Source of the DNA: Pseudomonas sp. RIT623
GTDB taxonomy: Bacteria; Pseudomonadota; Gammaproteobacteria; Pseudomonadales; Pseudomonadaceae
Assembly: GCF_004519305.1 (NCBI RefSeq)
Contig: NZ_SOZA01000001.1
Span: forward strand, 124,001-188,000
DNA length: 64,000 bases
Reading direction: 5' to 3'
Position 1 is the first letter of the stretch, and the number at the start of each line of letters is the position of its first letter. Shown here piece by piece: positions 1 to 8,325 of the stretch. Below the pieces are notes generated by a model, which saw only the letters and a program-made list of their open reading frames with translations, was not told where the DNA came from and searched no databases. The translations under genes and the position numbers were made by a program.

Positions 1-1
1 C

Positions 2-544
2 CGCTGGGTCGCCGAGCACGGCCAGGAGATCGGTGTTGACGGTAGCCGCCTGGCGGTGGCCGGCAACAGCGTCGGCGGCAACATGGCCGCGGTGGTGGCA
101 CTGAAGGCCAAGGAGGCCGGCACGCCGAAGTTGCGTTTCCAGGCCCTGCTGTGGCCAGTGACCGACGCCAACTTCAACAACGCGTCCTACAACCAGTTCG
201 GCGAAGGCCACTTCCTGACCCGCAACATGATGCAGTGGTTCTGGAACAACTACACCACCGACCCGCGCCAGCGCGATGACATCCACGCCTCGCCACTGCG
301 CGCCAGCCTCGAGCAGTTGCAAGGCCTGCCACCGGCCCTGGTGCAGACTGCCGAGATGGATGTGTTGCGTGACGAAGGCGAGGCTTACGCCCGCAAGCTG
401 GACGCCGCCGGGGTACCGGTGACCGCCGTGCGCTACAACGGCCTGATCCATGACTACGGCCTGCTCAACGTGCTGCGCACCGTGCCCAGTGTGCGCAGTG
501 CCATGGACCAGGCGGCGCAGGCGCTGAAAGCCCATTTGCAGTAA
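2..544 (+). CDS. alpha/beta hydrolase, HSL-like (5' end outside window)
   Basis: This is the C-terminal part of an alpha/beta-hydrolase-fold esterase or lipase of the hormone-sensitive-lipase type. The frame is already open at base 2, so the true start lies upstream of the window. A GNSVGGN nucleophile elbow (catalytic Ser) appears about 20 codons in. A later MDVLRDEG segment supplies the likely catalytic Asp, and IHDYGLLN near the end supplies the His. The oxyanion HGG motif must be upstream. The substrate cannot be told from the sequence. It stands alone, followed by a REP-type inverted repeat. Confidence 0.8.
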   Translation, partial: RWVAEHGQEIGVDGSRLAVAGNSVGGNMAAVVALKAKEAGTPKLRFQALLWPVTDANFNNASYNQFGEGHFLTRNMMQWFWNNYTTDPRQRDDIHASPLRASLEQLQGLPPALVQTAEMDVLRDEGEAYARKLDAAGVPVTAVRYNGLIHDYGLLNVLRTVPSVRSAMDQAAQALKAHLQ

Positions 545-551
545 GCAGTTG

Positions 552-616
552 ATCGCGGGGCAAGCGCGCTCCCACGCAGGTATCAGACCTTCGTGGGAGC
601 GCGCTTGCCCCGCGAT
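552..616. repeat. REP-type inverted repeat
   Basis: Two 25-base arms (552-576 and 592-616), beginning ATCGCGGGGCAAGCGCGCTC and its reverse complement, are separated by 15 bases. The GGGCAAGC-CGCTCCCAC core recurs at 15559-15611 and 30462-30515, so this is a dispersed pseudomonad REP pair. It sits in the gap after the hydrolase and may also stop transcription, though it has no T tract. Confidence 0.85.
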
Positions 617-768
617 TGATTCAGCAAAGGTCCCACTTTCAGAACGCTGCTTCCTGTAACCCAGGAATTGCCCTGCTTCCCATCTCACCCGAAAATGCCC
701 GCCTCTTTCATCGATGACATAAGCTGTTGCATCACACGCTGCCGCACGCAGTTCAAGGAGTCCGAGCA

Positions 769-2556
769 ATGCCACACGAAGGCAGCCTGCTACAAACCGC
801 CGTCATCTTCCTTCTCGCAGCCGTGGTCGCCGTGCCACTGGCCAAGCGCCTGCAACTGGGCGCCGTGCTCGGCTACCTGCTGGCCGGCGTGGCCATCGGC
901 CCGCAGGCCCTGGGGCTGATCCGCGATACCGAGAGCGTCGCGCACATCTCCGAACTGGGCGTGGTGTTGCTGCTGTTCATCATCGGCCTGGAGCTTTCAC
1001 CACGACGCTTGTGGCTGATGCGCAAATCGGTGTTCGGCGTCGGCACCGCGCAGGTGATCCTGACCGGCGCGGTACTGGGCGCCATCGCCCTGTTCGGCTT
1101 CAGCCAGACGCTACCCGCGGCCATCGTGCTCGGCCTTGGCCTGGCCCTGTCGTCCACCGCGCTGGGCCTGCAGAGCCTGGCCGAAAGCAAGCAGCTCAAT
1201 GCGCCCCACGGTCGGCTGGCCTTCGCCATCCTGCTGTTCCAGGACATCGCCGCCATCCCGTTGATCGCCCTGGTGCCGCTGCTGGCCGCGAGCGGCCCGG
1301 ACACCAGCCACGGCGACAGCCTCGAGCATGGCCTGAAGGTGTTCGCCAGCATCGCCATCGTCATCGTCGGCGGTCGCTACCTGTTGCGCCCGTTGTTCCG
1401 TATCGTCGCCCGCACCGGTTTGCCGGAAGTGTCCACCGCCACCGCGCTATTGGTGGTGATCGGTACCGCCTGGTTGATGGAGGAGGCCGGCGTGTCCATG
1501 GCCCTGGGCGCCTTCCTCGCCGGCCTGCTGCTGGCCGACTCCGAATACCGCCATGAACTGGAATCGCAGATCGAGCCGTTCAAAGGCCTGCTGCTGGGCC
1601 TGTTCTTCATCAGCGTCGGCATGGGCGCCAACCTGCGCCTGCTGCTGGAAATGCCGCTGGTACTGCTGGGCCTGACCCTGTTGTTGATCGGCGTGAAGCT
1701 TACGTTGCTGATCGGCGTCGGCCGCCTGGCCGGTGGCCTGAACAGCGCCAGCGCCCTGCGCCTGGGGATGGTGCTGGCTGCCGGCGGCGAGTTCGCCTTC
1801 GTGGTGTTCAAGCTGGGCAAGGACCAGGGCCTGTTCGACACCCAGACCTACGACCTGCTGCTGATGACCATCACCCTGTCGATGGCCCTAACGCCGCTGC
1901 TGATGCTCGGCTGCGCCCGCGCCCTGAAGCGCCCGCAACCCGCCCGCGAGGTGCCCGAGCAGTACAAGGCCATCGACGCTGGCACCCCGCGCGTGGTGAT
2001 CGCCGGCATGGGCCGCATGGGCCAGATCGTCGCGCGCATCCTGCGGGCGCAGAAGATCCCGTTCATAGCCCTGGAGACCTCGGTGGACGCCATCGAGATG
2101 ACCCGCATGTTCGAACAGGTGCCGGTGTTCTATGGCGACCCACTGCGCCCCGAAGTGCTGCACGCGGCCAAGGTCGGCGAGGCCGAGTATTTCATCATCA
2201 CCATCGACGACCCCGAGGTGGCCATTCACACCGCGGAGCGGGCCAAGCGCCTGTACCCGCACCTGAAGGTGATCGCCCGGGCACGTAACCGTCAGCATGT
2301 GCACAAGCTGATGGACGTGGGTGCCGACCCGATTCGCGAGACGTTCTATTCCAGCCTGGAGATGAGCCGCCGCGCGCTGGTCGGGCTGGGGCTCTCCGAA
2401 GCCCAGGCGACAGACCGCATCGCCCGGTTCACCGAGCATGACGAACAGGTGCTGGAAGCCCAGGGGCAGGTCCGCGACGATCGGGCCAAGGTGATGCAGA
2501 CGGCCAAGGAAGCGCGGGTGGAGCTGGAGCGGTTGTTTGCGTCGGATGAGGATTGA
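769..2556 (+). CDS. Kef-type monovalent cation:proton antiporter (CPA2 family)
   Basis: This inner-membrane K+ or Na+/H+ antiporter of the CPA2 family resembles KefB/KefC (595 aa; KefB is about 600). Residues 5-385 hold about twelve hydrophobic helices. Residues from about 405 to 525 form an RCK-N (TrkA-N) Rossmann domain starting with VVIAGMGRMGQIV, which in this family gates transport in response to nucleotide or glutathione. A charged C-terminal tail follows. The frame opens earlier with a TTG, but the ATG at 769 is chosen because AAGGAG lies 8 bases before it (755-760). No KefF/KefG partner is adjacent, so glutathione regulation is uncertain. Confidence 0.88.
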   Translation: MPHEGSLLQTAVIFLLAAVVAVPLAKRLQLGAVLGYLLAGVAIGPQALGLIRDTESVAHISELGVVLLLFIIGLELSPRRLWLMRKSVFGVGTAQVILTGAVLGAIALFGFSQTLPAAIVLGLGLALSSTALGLQSLAESKQLNAPHGRLAFAILLFQDIAAIPLIALVPLLAASGPDTSHGDSLEHGLKVFASIAIVIVGGRYLLRPLFRIVARTGLPEVSTATALLVVIGTAWLMEEAGVSMALGAFLAGLLLADSEYRHELESQIEPFKGLLLGLFFISVGMGANLRLLLEMPLVLLGLTLLLIGVKLTLLIGVGRLAGGLNSASALRLGMVLAAGGEFAFVVFKLGKDQGLFDTQTYDLLLMTITLSMALTPLLMLGCARALKRPQPAREVPEQYKAIDAGTPRVVIAGMGRMGQIVARILRAQKIPFIALETSVDAIEMTRMFEQVPVFYGDPLRPEVLHAAKVGEAEYFIITIDDPEVAIHTAERAKRLYPHLKVIARARNRQHVHKLMDVGADPIRETFYSSLEMSRRALVGLGLSEAQATDRIARFTEHDEQVLEAQGQVRDDRAKVMQTAKEARVELERLFASDED

Positions 2557-2568
2557 GGGCCAGGCGCA

Positions 2569-2682
2569 GGAAATACCCTACGAAACCTGTCGATGGCCCT
2601 CTGATTGTTCGAGCACACCCTGCTCCCTAGGCTGATCAGGTCGCCGCCATTACAGCGAACCTGATCGCTGCCAGGGATTTCC
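2569..2682 (+). repeat. diverged copy A of a leader element
   Basis: This stretch shares ordered blocks with 3532-3640: GGAAATAC, CTACGAA, CTGTCGAT, TCTGATTGT, CTAGG, then a CAGCGA/GATCG region and a GGATTTCC/GGAAATCC block. Similarity ends just where the nuclease reading frame begins at 2683. The second copy continues into a structured leader before the DUF6124 gene. It reads as a duplicated 5' leader or a recombination scar. Its function is unknown to me. Confidence 0.6.
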
Positions 2683-3249
2683 TTGAGCCCCTACTCTGCG
2701 TCCCCGAAGATTACCGAGAAGAAAGGTCAGAGCACTTGGCTGGACCTGCAATTACCCGATCTCAGGACCCTTGATCGGGCATGGCGTGCGCCTACCGTCG
2801 AAGAACTCATTGCAGCTGACAATCATCTCGTCGCAGTGGATTTGGTCGCGTATCACCTGGGCCTGAATACATCGTCCATGTATTCGCGGGGCATCGACAC
2901 CCCTCTTGGTGTGGTCCAGATCCGCCACAGCTGCATCGCCCACATCGTCGAGAAGCGCCAGGATGCCAGAGAACGCTTTGCCAGAGTGGCGCTGGATACA
3001 CTAACCGGACCATTCGAGGTATGGCGGGTCGCATACAGCAACGACACCCATAGGTTGGCGTTCATCGGCGCCTATGAATCCAAGCGGCAGATGCTGGTGA
3101 TCGTTACGCTGGAGCAGGGCAAGCTGTTGTGGAATTTCATGCAATGCGATGCGAAAGCACTGAACAAGCGCCGTCACGGCGAGCTGCTGTATCAGCGCTA
3201 TGAGTTTCTGCCAGGCAAAGAAAAGGGCCACTGCGAACAGTGGCCCTGA
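2683..3249 (+). CDS. orphan PBECR2-like nuclease-fold protein
   Basis: This 188-residue protein resembles the PBECR2 domain (phage Barnase-EndoU-ColicinE5/D-RelE-like nuclease) found at the C-terminus of Mu-F-like head proteins and in polymorphic toxins. The recognisable signature runs from HIVEKRQDARERFA (about residues 87-100) through LTGPFEVWRVAY (about 107-118) to LLWNFMQ and NKRRHGELLY near the end. Residues 1-85 are unassigned. The only usable starts are TTG 2683 or internal codons, because a stop lies at 2662-2664. The gene may therefore be the 3' remnant of something larger joined to leader copy A. No phage genes and no obvious immunity gene adjoin it. The domain call is from memory of the family pattern, and nuclease activity is inferred. 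Confidence 0.65.
   Translation: MSPYSASPKITEKKGQSTWLDLQLPDLRTLDRAWRAPTVEELIAADNHLVAVDLVAYHLGLNTSSMYSRGIDTPLGVVQIRHSCIAHIVEKRQDARERFARVALDTLTGPFEVWRVAYSNDTHRLAFIGAYESKRQMLVIVTLEQGKLLWNFMQCDAKALNKRRHGELLYQRYEFLPGKEKGHCEQWP
3224..3247. terminator. hairpin overlapping the end of the nuclease gene
   Basis: AGGGCCACTG and CAGTGGCCCT pair around a CGAA tetraloop and include the last codons of the nuclease gene. A run of A lies on the left, so only the minus strand would give a T tract. No minus-strand gene reads into it, which makes a terminator role uncertain. Confidence 0.45.
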
Positions 3250-3531
3250 AGCGATGCTTGATATTCATATACACACCCTCAAGCCGGGGTGTGGAGGTCT
3301 CACCCTACGCTGATGATTCAGCCATCGACGGGGTTCCTACGCCAGCTATTGCCGCTGAATGGCAACTGGTTTCGCGCTCATCTGAAACGCTAACAACAGC
3401 CGCCAGGCAAGTCAACGGAAGCGGACAAATGGAATGTAGCCAGAAATGGCCGGCTAATAGCGCCAAAACGGGGGGTTCTGGCAATTTCCCACAAGCCTTG
3501 AAGAATCTTCTCACTAGGCAGCCTATAAGCC
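3250..3531. other. gap with no recognisable gene
   Basis: About 280 bases lie between the nuclease gene and the second leader copy. Short open frames exist on both strands but lack family resemblance and a convincing ribosome binding site. Composition is less GC-rich than the neighbours, which fits a recombined or decayed segment. Nothing else is seen. Confidence 0.5.
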
Positions 3532-3787
3532 GGGAAATACTCTACGAAGTCTGTCGATTCCCGTCTGATTGTCCGGGGAAATCATGCCCTCTAGGATCTC
3601 CCGGTCGCTGTCTGTTCAGCGATCGGACGTGGAAATCCGGTTAGGGTTATTGCCTTCAATGGCAGTTGTGCGCGGGAGGCCGCCTGGCCTGCCGGGTTGA
3701 CCTCTAACCGGTTTCCACCCCGCGTACGACTGCCACCCTCTGCGTGGAAACGGACGGTTGCGGTTCAACCCTTAGAGGATCACTGCA
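3532..3787 (+). promoter_or_regulatory. structured 5' leader (copy B) of the DUF6124 gene
   Basis: The leader carries several long complementary segments. GGAAATCCGGTTA (3631-3643) pairs with TAACCGGTTTCC (3705-3716) with one bulge. GGCAGTTGTGCGCGGG (3661-3676) pairs with 3719-3734 over 16 bp with two G-U pairs. The two stems interleave (1-2-1'-2'), so they form a pseudoknot or exclude each other. GTTTCCAC (3711-3718) can instead pair with GTGGAAAC (3744-3751). CCTCTAA (3701-3707) is the exact complement of TTAGAGG (3772-3778), which holds the ribosome binding site of the gene at 3788. This suggests, but does not prove, a conditional RNA element. Confidence 0.55.
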
Positions 3788-4072
3788 ATGAAAAAAATCG
3801 TCCCCGACCCACCCCTTCCCGACACCCGCCACCACACCTTCGGCAAATGCGACGCCGGCCACCCACCGCTGTTCGCGGTCAACCCCAATATCAACGCCCA
3901 CGACGCCTTGGTGCATGTCGCCGAGTACCTGCGCAGTGCCTACAACGTCGGCTACAAGGCGTTGGAGCATACGGATGAAACCGGCAGGAGCCTGCTGTGG
4001 GCCAGCCTGCATGGGATCGAGATGGCCGAGGGCCTGACCGAGGCGATGCTGGAGGGTATCGAGTCGCCCTGA
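3788..4072 (+). CDS. DUF6124 family protein
   Basis: This 94-residue soluble protein resembles the DUF6124 family, known to me only from Pseudomonas, often in several copies per genome. It has no signal peptide and no membrane segment. The N-terminus is Pro/Lys rich (KKIVPDPPLP). The rest is probably helical, with AHDALVHVAEYLRSA and an acidic C-terminal helix ending in EAMLEGIESP. AGAGGA (3774-3779) precedes the ATG by 8 bases and is partly sequestered by the leader above. The function is unknown. The gene stands alone and is followed by a LysR gene 89 bases on. Confidence 0.75.
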   Translation: MKKIVPDPPLPDTRHHTFGKCDAGHPPLFAVNPNINAHDALVHVAEYLRSAYNVGYKALEHTDETGRSLLWASLHGIEMAEGLTEAMLEGIESP

Positions 4073-4161
4073 GCGACATTGCCTTCAAGGGAGTTGGATG
4101 AAGGCCATCACCGCCCGGTAGACTGCGCCCCACTACCCCGGCGCGCTGTGGAGATCGCCCC

Positions 4162-5073
4162 TTGGAAGACCTCAACTCCCTCTACTACTTCACCCAGGTG
4201 GTCGAGCACGGTGGCTTCGCCCCGGCCGGGCGGGCGCTGGACATGCCCAAATCCAAGCTCAGCCGGCGCATCGCCGACCTCGAGGAGCGCCTCGGCGTGC
4301 GCCTGCTGCACCGCACCAGCCGGCATTGCTCGCTGACCGAGATCGGCCAGGCCTACTACAACCGCTGCCTGGCCATGCGCGTTGAGGCCGAGGGCGCTGC
4401 CGAGATCATCGAGCGCAACCGCAGCGAACCGAGGGGGCTGGTGCGCATCAGTTGCCCGACCACCCTGCTCAACTCCTGGGTCGGTCCGATGCTCACCCGC
4501 TACATGCTCAAGTACCCGCAGGTGGAGCTGTTCATCGAGAGCACCAACCGCCGCGTCGACCTGCTGCACGAGGGCTTCGACGTGGCGCTGCGGGTGCGCT
4601 TCCCGCCGCTGGAGAACACCGACATGGTGATGAAGGTGCTGAGCAACAGCACCCAGTGCCTGGTCGGGCATCCGTCGTTTCTCGAACGGCTGGCTGAAGG
4701 CTTCGACCCGCAGCAGCTCAGTGAGCTGCCCAGCGTCCATTGGGGCAGCGCCCAGCGTGAGTACCAGTGGGAGCTGTTCCAGGGCGAGGACATGAGCCGC
4801 AGCCTGGTAATCCCGCACACGCCGCGAATGGTCACCGATGATCTGTTTGCCTTGCGACACTTCGTGGTGGCAGGCGTGGGGATCGCGCACCTGCCCAGGG
4901 TGGCGGTGCGCGAGGACTTGGCGGCGGGGCGCCTGGTGGAGCTTCTGCCGGACTGGCATCCGCGATGCGGCATCGTGCATGCGATCTTCCCGTCGCGGCG
5001 CGGGCTGCTGCCGTCGGTGCGGTCGTTGATCGACCATCTGGCGGAAGAATTCGCCATCAGCGACATGGCTTAG
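4162..5073 (+). CDS. LysR-family transcriptional regulator
   Basis: This DNA-binding regulator of 303 residues has the usual LysR length. Residues 3-62 form the winged helix-turn-helix (FAPAGRALDMPKSKLSRRIA). Residues from about 90 to 295 form the periplasmic-binding-like effector domain. It starts at TTG 4162, with GGAG at 4150-4153 upstream, and no in-frame ATG lies near. It belongs to the CrgA/DsdC-like branch by its LYYFTQVVEHGGF start. It converges on the amidohydrolase gene at 5106, so its target is not obvious from arrangement. The effector is unknown. Confidence 0.88.
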   Translation: MEDLNSLYYFTQVVEHGGFAPAGRALDMPKSKLSRRIADLEERLGVRLLHRTSRHCSLTEIGQAYYNRCLAMRVEAEGAAEIIERNRSEPRGLVRISCPTTLLNSWVGPMLTRYMLKYPQVELFIESTNRRVDLLHEGFDVALRVRFPPLENTDMVMKVLSNSTQCLVGHPSFLERLAEGFDPQQLSELPSVHWGSAQREYQWELFQGEDMSRSLVIPHTPRMVTDDLFALRHFVVAGVGIAHLPRVAVREDLAAGRLVELLPDWHPRCGIVHAIFPSRRGLLPSVRSLIDHLAEEFAISDMA

Positions 5074-5105
5074 ATACAGGGGCTGCGTTGCAGCCCCAGG
5101 CCCAC

Positions 5106-7085
5106 TCAGAACGCGAAGCAGGAACAGCCCAGCGCGCCCCAGAACCCTTGGTAATCGCTCACCGGCACACTGGAGTGCCGCGCCTTCTCATGGCTATGGG
5201 CATGCACCCCGCACGGCCCGACGCACTGGTGCAGCGCCGCCGCCATCGGTGCCCCGGCGCGCCAGTGCCCCGGTACCTTGGCCACCGGCGACCACTCGGG
5301 CAACACCGGCACCTGCGCCGGGCCCAGCTTGTCGAACTCGGCGGCGCCGTACACCACCTTGCCATCGACAACAGTGAGCACCGACTCGATGCCCTTGATC
5401 GCCTCTTCATCGACGCTGAAGAAGTCCAGCGACAACGCCGCCAAGTCCGCCAGCTGGCCGACCTTGATCTGCCCCTTCTTGCCCTGCTCGCTGGAGAACC
5501 AGGCGCTGCCGTGGGTGAACAGCTGCAGCGCGGTCTCGCGGCTAAGGCCTTCCGGATACAGTTCCAGCCCGCCGACGGTCTTGCCGCTGACCATCCAGTA
5601 CAGCGACGTCCACGGGTTGTAGCTGGACACCCGGGTCGCGTCGGTCCCGGCCCCCACCGGCACGCCCATGTCGAGCATGCGCTTGATCGGCGGGGTGTGC
5701 TCGGCGGCCTTGGCGCCGTAGCGATCGACGAAGTATTCACCCTGGAAGGCCATGCGGTCCTGGATGGCGATACCCCCGCCCAGCGCCCGCACCCGCTCGA
5801 TGTTCTGCGGGGTGATGGTCTCGGCATGGTCGAAGAACCATGGCAGGCCATTGAACGGAATGTCGCGGTTGACCTTCTCGAACACGTCGAGCATGCGCGA
5901 GATCGACTCGTCGTAGGTGGCGTGCAGGCGGAACGGCCAGCGCTGCTCGACCAGGTGGCGTACCACCGGCTCCAGCTCCTGCTCCATAGTCTGCGGCAGG
6001 TCCGGACGCGGTTCGAGGAAGTCCTCGAAGTCGGCGGCGGAGAACACCAGCATCTCGCCAGCACCGTTGTGGCGGAAGAAGTCATTGCCGTCGCCCGGCT
6101 TGACCTTCTGCGTCCAGTTCTTGAAGTCGATGAGCTCTTCCTTGGGCTTCTGGGTGAACAGGTTGTAGGCAATGCGCACGGTCAGCTGGTCGTTGTCGGC
6201 CAGTTCCTGGATCACCTGGTAGTCGTCCGGGTAGTTCTGGTAACCGCCGCCGGCATCGATGGCGCTGGTCAGGCCGAGGCGGTTAAGCTCGCGCATGAAC
6301 TGGCGGGTAGAGTTGACCTGGTACTCCAGCGGCAGCTTCGGTCCCTTGGCCAAGGTGGCGTAGAGGATCGTGGCATTTGGCCGGGCGATGAGCATGCCGG
6401 TGGGGTTGCCGAACTTGTCACGCTGGATCTCGCCACCCGGCGGATTCGGCGTGTCCTTGGTGTAGCCCACGGCCTTGAGCGCGGCGCGGTTGAGCAAGGC
6501 GCGGTCGTACAGGTGCAGCAGGAATACCGGGGTGTCCGGCGCGGCCTGGTTGATCTCTTGCAAGGTGGGCATGCGCTTTTCGGCGAACTGGAATTCGTTC
6601 CAGCCGCCGACCACGCGCACCCACTGCGGGCTCGGCGTGCGCTCGGCCTGGTCCTTGAGCATGCGCAGGGCGTCGGCCAGGGACGGTACGCCTTCCCAAC
6701 GCAGTTCGAGGTTGTAGTTCAGGCCGCCACGGATCAGGTGCAGGTGCGAGTCATTGAGGCCCGGGATGACCGTGCGCTGTTTGAGGTCGATGATCTGCGT
6801 GGCGGCGCCCTTGTGGGCCATGGCTTCGGCGTCGCTGCCCACGGCAAGGAACTTGCCGTCCTTGATGGCAACGGCACTGGCGCGGGGCTTTTCACGGTCA
6901 ACGGTATGCAGCTTGCCGTTGAACAGGATGAGGTCGGCAGTCATGGCGCTTCCTTGGGTGGCGGCGTGGGCGAAACCGGCGGCGCCGGCGAAGGGCAATG
7001 CGGACCAAAGTGCGCCAGCGGCGCCGAGTACCGTGCTGGTGGCCAGAAACTGGCGGCGACTCTTGTCGTTGGGATCCTGGGACAT
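5106..7085 (-). CDS. Tat-exported amidohydrolase (amidohydrolase family 3, YtcJ-like)
   Basis: This metal-dependent hydrolase of 659 residues is predicted to be periplasmic. The N-terminus carries a twin-arginine signal (SRRQFLATSTVLGAAGAL, residues 9-26) followed by a hydrophobic stretch and AHA. The mature part opens with the family's ADLILFNGKLHTVD strand. The HLH metal motif is at about residues 111-113 (NDSHLHL), and later ligands include the His of FFDHAET and the Asp of GAGTDATR. The start at 7085 is preceded by GGGAG, and a longer frame to 7136 is not needed. The last 45 residues are unusual, with many His and Cys (HQCVGPCGVHAHSH, then GCSCF). The substrate is unknown. It lies downstream of an isochorismatase-like gene on the same strand with a 128-base gap. 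Confidence 0.87.
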   Translation of the reverse strand: MSQDPNDKSRRQFLATSTVLGAAGALWSALPFAGAAGFAHAATQGSAMTADLILFNGKLHTVDREKPRASAVAIKDGKFLAVGSDAEAMAHKGAATQIIDLKQRTVIPGLNDSHLHLIRGGLNYNLELRWEGVPSLADALRMLKDQAERTPSPQWVRVVGGWNEFQFAEKRMPTLQEINQAAPDTPVFLLHLYDRALLNRAALKAVGYTKDTPNPPGGEIQRDKFGNPTGMLIARPNATILYATLAKGPKLPLEYQVNSTRQFMRELNRLGLTSAIDAGGGYQNYPDDYQVIQELADNDQLTVRIAYNLFTQKPKEELIDFKNWTQKVKPGDGNDFFRHNGAGEMLVFSAADFEDFLEPRPDLPQTMEQELEPVVRHLVEQRWPFRLHATYDESISRMLDVFEKVNRDIPFNGLPWFFDHAETITPQNIERVRALGGGIAIQDRMAFQGEYFVDRYGAKAAEHTPPIKRMLDMGVPVGAGTDATRVSSYNPWTSLYWMVSGKTVGGLELYPEGLSRETALQLFTHGSAWFSSEQGKKGQIKVGQLADLAALSLDFFSVDEEAIKGIESVLTVVDGKVVYGAAEFDKLGPAQVPVLPEWSPVAKVPGHWRAGAPMAAALHQCVGPCGVHAHSHEKARHSSVPVSDYQGFWGALGCSCFAF

Positions 7086-7213
7086 GGCGTTCTCCCTCGA
7101 GGGCGGCAAGCGCGACTGAGCTTGCCACCGATACATGACAGAGAAGGGGGCTGGGCTGGCCGTGGAAGACTAGCAGCGGGAACAACCAGGCGCCGTTTCC
7201 GGCGCCCGGTGTC

Positions 7214-7843
7214 TTACTTGCCGGCGGTCAGGGCGTTGTAGCTGGTGATCAGGTTGCGGTAATCAGGGATGTGGTTGGAGAACAGCGCCGCCAGCCCTTC
7301 GACATCGTTGCGCCAGTCACGGTGCAGCTCACAGGCCACGCCGAACCAGGTCATCAACTGGGCACCGGCCTGGCTCATGCGGTCATGGGCGGCGTCGCGG
7401 GTCATTTCGTTGAAGGTGCCGGAGGCGTCGGTGACCACGAACACTTCAAACTCTTCTTCAAGGGCCGCCAGCGCCGGGAAGGCCACGCACACTTCGGTCA
7501 CCACGCCGGCAATGATCAGCTGCTTCTTGCCGGTGGCCTTCACTGCCTTGACGAAATCTTCGTTGTCCCAGGCGTTGATCTGGCCGGGGCGGGCAATGTA
7601 CGGGGCATCCGGGAACAGCTCCTTGAGCTCCGGCACCAGCGGGCCGTTGGGGCCTTGCTCGAAGCTGGTGGTGAGGATGGTCGGCAGGTTGAAGTACTTG
7701 GCCAGGTCGGCCAGGGCCAGCACATTGTTCTTGAAGCGGTCCGGCTCGATGTCACGGACCAGGGACAGCAGCCCGGCCTGGTGGTCGACCAGCAGTACGG
7801 CGGCGTCGTCTTTGTTCAGGCGGGTGTAAGTGAATTTGCTCAT
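7214..7843 (-). CDS. isochorismatase-family cysteine hydrolase, YcaC-like
   Basis: This cytoplasmic cysteine hydrolase of 209 residues belongs to the isochorismatase/nicotinamidase superfamily, nearest to YcaC. The catalytic Asp is D20 (VLLVDHQAG) and the nucleophilic Cys is about residue 119 in the GVVTEVCVAFPA motif. The following FEVFVVTDASGTF is typical of YcaC. YcaC-type proteins are oligomers of uncertain substrate. ATG 7843 has GGGAGC 6 bases upstream and is preferred over a start 15 bases earlier. It is probably co-transcribed with the amidohydrolase downstream. Confidence 0.88.
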   Translation of the reverse strand: MSKFTYTRLNKDDAAVLLVDHQAGLLSLVRDIEPDRFKNNVLALADLAKYFNLPTILTTSFEQGPNGPLVPELKELFPDAPYIARPGQINAWDNEDFVKAVKATGKKQLIIAGVVTEVCVAFPALAALEEEFEVFVVTDASGTFNEMTRDAAHDRMSQAGAQLMTWFGVACELHRDWRNDVEGLAALFSNHIPDYRNLITSYNALTAGK

Positions 7844-7998
7844 GGTCGTTGCTCCCAAAGGTGTGTGATTGTCGTTGCCATCGGTGTTTCGCGTTGATGG
7901 GCAAAGATTAGATTGATCACCTTTGAGCCGGTAGACGGCAAAAATTGGCCCTAGCGTTCTGTTTTATGAACGATAGTTTTCCCTTTACGCAGAGCCGC

Positions 7999-8325
7999 TC
8001 AACGGACCAGCTTCCAGACAATGTGTGAATTGCGACCACTGAGCCTGTACTCGCACCCCTGGAACAACCCCCAGATCAACGGGCCGAACGACAGGGCAAG
8101 CAACAGGGGGAACACATAAAGCCCCAGGATGAGCAATAACGAGAGCAGTTTGTGCTCGAAGGTCATGGCCAGCCTGTGGACCTCGCCCGCCCCTTCGAAG
8201 GTGTTGATGTCCAGGCCGCGCTGCCTGGCGAAGAACCAGGCATAGATCGCCAGGGCGGATGCGGACACCATCACCCCCCCGAACATGAGCAGATTGATGA
8301 GCCTGAGGGTTTCACACAATGTCAT
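7999..8325 (-). CDS. small membrane protein of unknown function
   Basis: The protein has 108 residues and two clear membrane helices, about residues 9-31 (LINLLMFGGVMVSASALAIY) and 58-83 (LLSLLLILGLYVFPLLLALSF). The loop between them is polar and cytoplasmic or periplasmic. AAGGAGC before the ATG at 8325 decides the start. No family is recognised. It lies between a hydrolase gene and a divergent mechanosensitive channel gene. Confidence 0.7.
   Translation of the reverse strand: MTLCETLRLINLLMFGGVMVSASALAIYAWFFARQRGLDINTFEGAGEVHRLAMTFEHKLLSLLLILGLYVFPLLLALSFGPLIWGLFQGCEYRLSGRNSHIVWKLVR

Noticed and set aside
3240..3644. 134-codon plus-strand open frame
   Set aside because: It runs through the leader element, has no family resemblance and no good ribosome binding site.
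4965..7241. 758-codon plus-strand open frame
   Set aside because: It is antisense to the amidohydrolase, whose family motifs, Tat signal and ribosome binding site are clear. Long antisense frames are expected at this GC content.
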